64,000 nt of DNA from Anastatus disparis (Eukaryota; Arthropoda; Insecta; Hymenoptera; Eupelmidae): the NCBI GenBank assembly GCA_017163975.1, contig JAFFSR010000221.1:434001-498000 (forward strand), read 5' to 3'. Below, in pieces: positions 55,400 to 64,000 of the stretch. Positions within the stretch are counted from its first letter, which is position 1. Each line of letters starts with the position of its first letter. A program made the translations under genes and the position numbers. Under the pieces are notes generated by a model. The model had not been told where the DNA came from, did not search any database, and worked only from the letters and a program-made list of their open reading frames with translations.

Positions 55400-56880
55400 T
55401 TTTTTTTAGTATACGAGTGATGTTTATTGAAGGTTTATAATGGCCTTATAGTAGCATATATCGCAAGCTTTGGCTTATGGTCATTAGCGTCAATGAACGG
55501 GCAATTCAGGAGCATTCTTAGAAATTACACATGCGGAATGTTATATATTCATCTCTCTCTCTCTCTCTTTTCAGTGTTAAAGCAATTTCTAAATAGAAAC
55601 GTGGCAATTGACGACAATTGAGGACGCCTGTAAAGTGGCACGAGAGAGAGAGACAGAGAGAAGAGTTGCAAGTGCAGTAAGCAAGAGCAACGACAATGGC
55701 TATATAAATCGAATACAATGTCACTGAGAGTACACGTGGTGTAGCCTCTATCTGTACGCTATATACATATACACACATACGTAGTTTTAGCGATGAAGTA
55801 TAGTGGCTCTGGGGGCTTTATACTCGCGTGTCGTAATTTTGTTGACGCGTATAGCGCGAGAGAAGAGGAGAGAGATGCGGTAAACCGCATGTATGTACGA
55901 GATTAATTCAATAGAGGGCGACACTTAACTTGAAATTTGATATTAAGCTATTTTTAGCATTTTCTTTTTTTAATGATTTTTTTAAGACTGTTTTACAAAA
56001 TACATTTTGTTTAAATATTTTTTTAATAGTTTTTCTTTGGTATTAAATTAATACTTGATTAAAATGATTAATTTTATCATTAAATTAATCTATTAAGTTT
56101 TTTCATTCTCTTATTATTTTCAAATATGTATATAATTTTTTTAATAATAATTAAATTATTTGATTAATATTTAAGTGTAAAACCAAAAAATGCATCAATT
56201 ATACAATTACGCGTACAAAATTGATAGAAACCAATTATAATAACAAATTTTTAATTCATTAACGGTTAAAAACATTTTGCAATCTTTCGTGATAAATTTT
56301 TATTAAAAAAAAAATTATAACAGTTTTATGGTTATCAAAGATCAAGCTTTAGTAAAGTCACTTTTAGGTGTAATTACAAATTACATTTCGTTCCTCGTAA
56401 CTACTTAATAAAAGAAGGAAAAAAAGGCCTCTAATTAAATATTATTAATTGAATACAGATTTACTTGCAAGATTAATTTTAAAGAAAATGTTATATTTTT
56501 TCTTTCTCTTCCATACTTCCTATATCGCCTTCAAATAAAGCACGTGCACACTCTGCACAATAAATTTGTTAAAGTAAAGCAAGAGAAAGAAAGAAAAAAA
56601 GAATTAACCCGAAGTACTTAACACGCGTACTAATTTATTCGCGCACGCAAAGTGTATAGCCTTTCTTTTAACGATAGAATAATTATTCAATACGAGCTCA
56701 CTTGCGCGTGGAACACAATAATTATTATTATTATTCCGTTTTTTTTTTTTTTTTTCGTATTATTATTTTTCCGTAAAAGTTTGCTCTCATATACATAATT
56801 TTATCGCTTATAAACGGTACGAGGAGAAAGTTTCTACATTGTGCAACGTTAACATGCTGTGTGTATATCTATGGCGAATG
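55400..56880. other. Transition into GC-richer non-repeat DNA, no gene
   Basis: After 55.4 kb ANK-type flanks end. There are CT/GA tracts (55552-55568, 55642-55664) and scattered GC-richer patches (55820-55900), then AT-rich DNA. I see no supported coding region. Confidence 0.5.
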
Positions 56881-59800
56881 TTATTAACATCGTATAAATT
56901 TTTGTGTGTATACGCGTTTAGCAAGAAGAAAAAAAAAATTGTATTTTATTATTAATTTACACTCTTTTGCTGATATTTCGATTAATTTGAAAATAAAAAA
57001 AAAGGAGTATTGGTTACGCTATGCTAAATTCTTGCAACGATTACATCGTCATTACTCGCCTTGCCCGCGTTGGCTTTTCTTTCTCATGCTCCGAGGAAGA
57101 AAAAAAAAAGGAATTGTCGAAATGAGAAACCCCAAGAAAATAAAAGAAAAAAAAAGAAAGCAAAGAATGGAGAAAAAAAGAGACGAAATTAAAGCGAGAA
57201 TGTATATAAGAAAGCGAGACAATGAGGCAAAGCCAAAAAAAAAGAAAATAAAGGAGAAAGAGAATAAACTCGGAAGAAAAGAAGATTCAGAAGATAAGAA
57301 GTCTACCCCCCGACAGGAACTCATTTCCTTAGCTTCTTCTTCTACTTATACTTGTGTATACATATATATATATATACGTATGATTCCTTTTTTACTTTCT
57401 TCTTTTTTTTTTCTTCTCCCTGTATAGCTCTTAAAGGGCGCACCATTTTACTTCTCTACCCTGTTTTCCAGGATTTTGCTACGGGAATCCGTTTAAACTT
57501 TCTTGCTTTATTTTTTTCTCTTACCCTTCTATCTTCTATTATTACGCTTAGGAGCGATTTTGCACTTGTCTGTGTACGCAGTCCTTTTATTTTAGGAAAT
57601 ATATACTTTTGCTTGTTCATCTTTCAATGATGAAAACAAGCTACCGATTAGATTAAATTATCACCATCATGAAATCAACATTATTGATACTTATTTTTTG
57701 TAAACTTTGATTTTTTAATTACGCGATATCGTTTTACATATTTCCTTTGGATTTTGATATTGTTAAAAGTTTAATAACCGTTTAAACTTTTTTTTCTTCT
57801 CCAATCTTTTATTCATTGTTATTTTAAGAAGGCACTTAGGTATTTTAATATGATAACATTATTATTCAGAGTTATGAAATTTTCTTACCTTCTCTTATGG
57901 TCATAAAAGGCTGAAAAGATTTTTATGTTTAAATACACGTGTGGGTGGTGTACGGCAAACTTTTAAGATTCTACTAATATTTCATACAATATTTAGCTTA
58001 GGTTTCATCCTTTTAATTTTAAAAAATTATTAAATAACCATACAAGAGTTTCAGTAAGTATTATAATCACACGGAGGAAAAAAAGCTATAAGTGCAACAT
58101 ATGTCTTTAGCCTATCTAAAATATTTGAAGACATACGACTCCGCATCTACAGTATAAATATTTGCTTTTCGAAGCGAAAGAATTTCACGGTGTGTTATCA
58201 GCTTTTAAAAATAAACGACGGTTTAAAGCATCGAAAAAAAAGAAGAAATAATAGAAAAAATATATATATGTATGTATTTGAAAAAGACGACTTCCTTATT
58301 CTCTCCATTTCGAGCGTAATCTAATTCTCAAACTCTTGCGCTTTATTAAATTGCAACTCCTCTCTCTATCTACCGTGCATATATATCTCATACTCTGATA
58401 TAAATCTTTTCCCCAGATGCGCCAAAAAAAAAAGAAAAAAAATTTTTTTTTTTATATCACACTTGCAAAAATTTTCTCTCCTCTATATAACCCGTACGTA
58501 CACCAGCAGCAGCGTGATACATATTTCTTCCATCCTTGTATATATACGCGCCTCGTATATTTTATATTCTTTTACCATATAGCGCGTGAAACTTGATATT
58601 CCTGTGCATTCAGTTCAAACTACTGCGCTTTACATCAATTACTAACCACTTTATTTCGCTGGCATTAATATACACCGAGGCTCTAAACATTATCCATTCT
58701 TTTGCTCACTTATTTTTTTTTCATCTTTTTTTTTATATACGTATAGCTTCCTCCCATCCTCTTCTTCATCTTCGTTTTTTATATTTTTTTACTTTTTATT
58801 TTACTCGTTCACTTATATCCATTTCGCTTACTCTATCCTCTTCGAATAAAATTCTTTTTCCCCCTTGCTTCCCTCGTGCGCTTATACCGAGCTAATCTTT
58901 TCTCTTCCAGTTATCCCTTCGACTTCTTTCTTTTTTTTACCTCTCGTTTTACTCTACCGTACTTTCTCCATCACTTATATACTGTATATACTCTTTCTCT
59001 CTTTGCATTATCATTCTTTTTCGCCTCTTCTCGCTTATTTCTCTCTTTCTCTCTCGCGGGAGAGCACCAAGTCTGTATAGAACAGCCGCAAAATTAACGC
59101 CTCGCTCTTCGCGCAAATTCACGCTTCAACTCTATATATACATGCATACGTACAAGTAAAAGAAAAAGAAATAATAATAATAACAATAAAAAAAAGAGAG
59201 CAAAACGAGAAATGCATCGAGGAAAGAAAGATAGAAAATCTCTGGAACAAAAGGTTTTAGCTCCGATGCATATAAAACTTTTTTTTTTTTCTCTCTCTCT
59301 CTCTCTCTGGTATACCTGTACAGCGCGCAAACGTCGTATATGTAGAAATCGAGGATGGAAGAGCGCAAGAGGATAGATACCTAGGAGAGCCTCGTAAAGC
59401 AAGAGAAGCGTTTTTCTCTTTCTCTCTCTTGCTCTCTCGTTTTGTATGCCTTTGGTATTAATTGGCTGGGGCCCAACGCGGCGCCATTCACTGTATACGT
59501 ATATCTATATACGTATACACGTTAGCCAGCACTGAGCCGCGAAAAACCTTTCTTCTTTCTCCTTTATACTCGCCTCGAAAAAGTTTCTCTCTCTCTTTCT
59601 CTCTTTCGTTGTTATATTTTTCGTGTTCGTCGAGCTTGCTTGTGCAGTTGCAGCCATATACGAGAGAAAAAGAGAGAGAGAGAGAGAGAGATAAAAAGAA
59701 AGAAAGAGAAAGAAGTATATGTCCGTATATAAAGCATATAATAAAGGTCAGCCCAGTGGCGGCGGTATAACATGCAGTAGTAGTAGTAGTATGTAGTAGT

Positions 59801-60466
59801 AGGTATATAGCGGAGAAGAGAGAAGAGAAGAGAACTCCGCGCGGACTGAACGAGCGAACGTCAAATTTTCAGCGTTGTATATAAAAGAAACTTTTTCCCA
59901 TTTATACATGTACGGGCTATACACAGAGAAAGAGAGAGAGACTCTTTTCAGGCATTATATACAAAAGCTTTGGGTGCAAAATTTTCTTTCGCCGCGCACA
60001 AGGCTCCGATTGGCTATAAGTCGAGTTGAAATACTTTTGATTGGAGTTGGGCTTGGTAGACGCCTTCTTTAGCAATGCTGGATGGGCGTTAACGAAATTT
60101 TTCTGTTGGCTGTTGTTATTTAAACTCGTAATCTTATAGGCTTGTCATATTCACTTTTCAACTCCGCGCGGACTTTTCGAATACACGATTTCCATCTCTT
60201 TCTTTCTGGCTCTGTCTATCTTTCATTCTTCGTATTATATGGCCTGAGCTATATAGCTATAACATAGCATGTATATACCTAACTCTCTGCTTTTGTATAA
60301 AAGAGGGGAAAAGAGAGCGAGAGAGAGAGAAGCCAGGGTTAAGATGCCTTGGCAATCAAGTAGAACCTTTGGCTATACGGACGTATAAGGGGCGGTTATG
60401 GGTGGTTACGAACCCAGAGGCCTGCAAGCTATTTCACCACGAACAGAAAGGAAGTATACTCTTTTG

Positions 60467-60497
<31 letters not shown>

Positions 60498-61538
60498 TGA
60501 GGCTATATACAACCGTCAGGAAAGACTAGGACGAGGACGCGTATATAGCCAAGCTTCGCCACCTTTTCTTCGGCTTGTGTATGCGTGTGTTTGTTTGTGT
60601 GTGTGTATTTGTTGCGTGCGGTAAAGCAAGCGTTGCACGCGATCGAGGGTGTATAATACACGCGTCTATACGGAAAATGAGCGTGCATGTGACCAGTAAA
60701 GTGAATACAATTTACGCTGTCTGAATGATATAGAATGAGAGAGAAAGAGTAATATAAATGTGTATAGAATCTATTTGTAAAAGCGACCAAATTTGCGTTA
60801 ATTCGGGCCATATAACGCTGTATGTATACACAGACACATTATTTTCGAATAAATATATTTATACTATACATGAAAATTTTACCAATCATCTCTCTCTCTC
60901 TCTCTCTCTCTCATTCACTTTATCCGTTTCTCACTCCTGATAATATTTGAAAATGCAATTGCGGATTTTGTTTATGAAATGCTTTTCTCTCTTTCTCTCC
61001 GGTTTACATAAAGAGGAGCAATATTTATAAAATGTAAATAATTGTTATCTGTAAAATTTCTAACGATACATATATTGTTGGGATGTATGTAAATTTTCCC
61101 AAGCTTATGTATTGTATTATTGCGCCAGGTATACACGCGGAGGGATAAGATATATAATGTTAAATTAGAATGGCATGTTTATTTTCGCGTCATTAAACTC
61201 GATTAAATGAGTAGTTTATGCACGCTCGAAGTGCAAATATGAATAAACACGTAGAAAATTATTTTATTATAAATATGAGGAAAAAAAAGGAATTTTAAAT
61301 ACGTTTCGAACATGATGCATTTTGTTCCCGGTGAAGTTTACCCACGCTGTAACGTAATATTTTGATTTTTAACTTGTACATCAAAATTGTAATGATTAAC
61401 AATACATAATAATAAATTTTTATAGTAACGTAATATTTTAGAAAATTTGGTCGTTCTCTAATAATTCCATATAAACAATATAATATATTTACAAAATATT
61501 TTTTCTCAGCTGCATATTATTTATAAAAAAAGAAAAAA

Positions 61539-61582
<44 letters not shown>

Positions 61583-64000
61583 ATGTACAGTGATCTTTAC
61601 AGTAGTGGTTTCCAAGCAACGCGTGCACAAGAGTTGCATAGTCTCCTACTTCTCTTCTCTGAAGTTTCCTCTCCAAGCCCAAAGCTCTTTGGTTTTGCTT
61701 GTCTGGTACATATATATGTGTCTGTGAGTGTGGGTGCAGTTGTGGCTTTCGCTGTATTCCTGTTCTTCTCTCATGTACACACACACATTTTTAGCATCCT
61801 TATTCACGCGTATATCCTTATACATATATCCATACACACTTTATACCCTCTCACGTCCATATTTAGAGAATCATGGAAGGAAAATCGCGCAAGCGCGTGT
61901 CTATCTATGCGAGCGATATAAAAAAAAAAGAGTAAATAAAAAAAAATATTAAAAAAAAATAACAGCAGGTATATAGATACCAACTCTCGTTGCATATAAC
62001 GCTTCTCGTCCTATAACTTTTCTTATAGCCTGGGTGTGAAAGTATTCGTATATATCGTTTTATACCTCGTGTACATATAAATAGGGATGGATATAGATAT
62101 AAGCCCTGCAGGCATAACGTATACATAAGTTATATACTATATAGGGAATTAATGATTTTCTCTCTTGTAAATGCGTGGGTGGGAAAAACGAGGATGGAAA
62201 CAGAGGGGGAGAATGAATATATCGGTACAAGCGTTTTTAAGCCAAAGATTTACCTGGGCTTTTTCAGTTAATTAGGATGTTCGCTTGGTATAATTGAGAG
62301 TTCTTCAGCTCGGTTTTAGGATCTCTCTCTTGAAAAACATGTTATATGGCGCGCTTATAACGAATTATTAGCATATACACTCTTTTTCTTTTCCTATGCG
62401 AAACTATGTTGAAACGTTAAACTTTGCAAATGCATGGATTTTATTAAAAGCGTTAAGGTGAGATCTTACATTTTCTTTTTTTTTTTCACTTTTAATTTTT
62501 TTTTCTTTTTTAATTTTCATGAAGTTGATTGAAAACAAACTTTTTTTTCAGTTTGAATTTTAAATTCTTCTAATTTCAAAATTACTCATTCATAAATTAT
62601 GAACGAAGCTTTTTATTTCAATTTCTAAATAAAATTACATCACATATGATTAATTAGTTGGTGCGTACTATTAATAATCCAGTAATACGAATTAATGAAT
62701 TATTTACGATTGATATTGATTGCCCCGGAGATAAGATAATTTTTCTATGCGCAAAATACAATATTTTTTCCTCTTTTTTTTCTACTAAAACGGCAAATAT
62801 GTTTTACATCGATGCGATTATCAATTTAGATTTTTACATGCATGCTACACGAACTTTTTTTTTCTTGACAGTTCAACATGAAAGAATTGTTTTTTTTTTA
62901 TACGTTATAACTTATGCGATTTTTAATAATTCACGCTAACGAAGCTTGAAATCGATTTTGATTCCATCATGATATTTTCCTTATTCATTTTTTTTTTAAT
63001 CAGATAAGATATTTTAAATATTTAATTATATTTAATAATTTTTTTTAGATAATTATTATTACATCAAAAAAATTTTGACATTAGTAACACCTTTAATCAT
63101 ACATGAATTTTTAAAGCTTGAATTTTAAAATGAAAAATTCCATACAAAATTTTCTAAAAGTAAAAGGAAATGTTTCAATGTAGTCATATCTGTATCTCTC
63201 AACGTACAAACATTTCACTCGCAAAGTCAAAACCTTCCTCCACCTCTTTATTTTTTGTCTTACATTTTGCTCTTCAAAAAAAGAAGTAAAGCAAAAAAAA
63301 GCATCAGTAGGCAAGGGTGATACATGTATGTGTATATATATACACAGATGTATATACGCGAGGTCGAGTATACGCAAAAGCTTTTTGGATGCTCGTATAT
63401 ATACTCTTTTTTCTTTTTTTACTTTTTTTTTTTCATCATCTCTCGGTCGTGACTCTCGAGAGCTTTTTTTCTACATCGCGCCTTCCAGCTTTCCAGCTAG
63501 TGTCTATATACATATACACATATACATAATAATGTCATTTTCATGTTACCTCGTGGTCTTTTGCATTTTCGCACGCATATAGTTATATATAAGGGAGATT
63601 TACTTAATATGCATGCTGGCTTGTATTCGAATATCTTTTCTTTGCTTTTGCATTATTTCCTTTTTTACACTTTTTTTTGAAAGCTTGCGAGAGCTTTCAA
63701 ATAGAATTTGTAATTAGACAGGCAGATGGGATGTGGTTTTGAGTGTGCCAGGACGAAATTTTTTAAAAATTTCTACCTGATAATTTTTAATTTTTTGTTT
63801 ACTTTTTGTTACACAGTAACTTTTTTTTATCTTATCGTGTTTTTATCGCTGCTTTTTTTTGAAAAAAATTTTAAGTCTGTTTAATATGATTATGCAGTGA
63901 TAATGAAATGGGACATTAATATTTAATGATTTTATCCACATTAAACAGAAATTAAATATCTTGAATTAATTGTATATATTATCAAATTATATTTGGATTA
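56880..64000. other. Pyrimidine-tract and microsatellite-rich region, no gene recognised
   Basis: Dense CT/GA microsatellites (59291-59308, 59668-59690, 60472-60497, 60889-60912), a (TAG)n run (59778-59800), long T and A tracts, and many CG-containing words such as ACGTATAT. Open frames here, including one of 173 codons at 56906-57427, are K/E/R low-complexity translations of A/G-rich DNA. The texture resembles the upstream region or first intron of a large gene outside the window. GA repeats could bind GAGA-type factors in insects, but that is inference. Confidence 0.5.
61541..61581. repeat. (TA)n microsatellite
   Basis: About 40 bases of uninterrupted TA dinucleotides. Confidence 0.9.

Larger units (their letters stand above)
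53191..55400 (+). repeat. ANK4 3' flank
   Basis: Begins like the ANK1 3' flank ('TTATACAGTTGTAATTAATA'), contains a SINE and the block shared with 47040-47560, then rejoins the ANK1 flank pattern at 54830-55400 ('TTGGTTTACTTAAAAACAAA', 'CATTAAAATCTTGAATTTCA'). This is the right-hand limit of ANK-related DNA. Confidence 0.65.

Noticed and set aside
56906..57427. 173-codon K/E/R-rich frame
   Set aside because: Low-complexity translation of A/G-rich DNA flanked by TA and CT repeats; no splice or domain support.
59094..59402. Frames in the CT/GA microsatellite zone (also 58593-58895, 59462-59770, 60503-60811)
   Set aside because: Serine/leucine or arginine/glutamate runs from dinucleotide repeats, open in several frames at once.
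1..64000. CRISPR arrays, operons, ribosome-binding sites
   Set aside because: No spaced direct repeats of the required kind; spliced genes show this is eukaryotic nuclear DNA.

Overview
The window is AT-rich eukaryotic nuclear DNA, most likely from an insect. The evidence is spliceosomal introns with GT..AG ends, a metazoan BAG6 gene, CBP/nejire C-terminal exons with the NCBD motif, a tRNA-derived SINE family and many short inverted-repeat elements. A parasitoid-type hymenopteran is a plausible guess (AT content, expanded ankyrin family), but nothing in the sequence proves the order.

Layout. (1) 1-3000: inverted flank sequence of an ankyrin (ANK) gene family, and the left arm of a ~2.3 kb inverted repeat whose partner lies at 30.4-32.8 kb. 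(2) 3.0-14.8 kb: a 46-bp tandem duplication, a possible 49-aa membrane micropeptide, two small palindromic elements, then BAG6 on + (20 coding exons, 1274 aa, reading frame intact across every junction I placed). (3) 15-24.6 kb: SINE copies, one intact ANK gene (737 aa) with its flanks, and the 5' flank of a second ANK unit whose gene is gone. (4) 24.6-43 kb: repeat-rich DNA holding two partial copies of the 3' end of a CBP/nejire gene (28.1-29.1 and 39.2-41.3 kb), separated by foldback elements, MITEs and nested palindromes. (5) 43-55.4 kb: a tandem ANK array with a start-codon remnant, an intact gene (736 aa), a broken gene (214 aa) and an intact gene (763 aa). (6) 55.4-64 kb: a compositionally different, pyrimidine-tract and microsatellite-rich region with no gene I can support.

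How it fits together. BAG6 is an ordinary single-copy housekeeping gene. Everything around it looks like a birth-and-death zone. ANK units have duplicated in tandem and inverted orientation, been broken, and been invaded by SINEs and MITEs. The nejire 3' segment was duplicated as DNA, since its introns are kept. Copy 2 still reads as an uninterrupted 499-codon product carrying the NCBD but no acetyltransferase. Copy 1 is truncated by a deletion, yet the NCBD exon and its intron differ by a single base between copies that are 15-20 % diverged on either side, which points to gene conversion. Because so many segments are present twice, several insertions can be dated against their own empty sites inside this window. 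That gives firm target-site duplications for otherwise anonymous elements.
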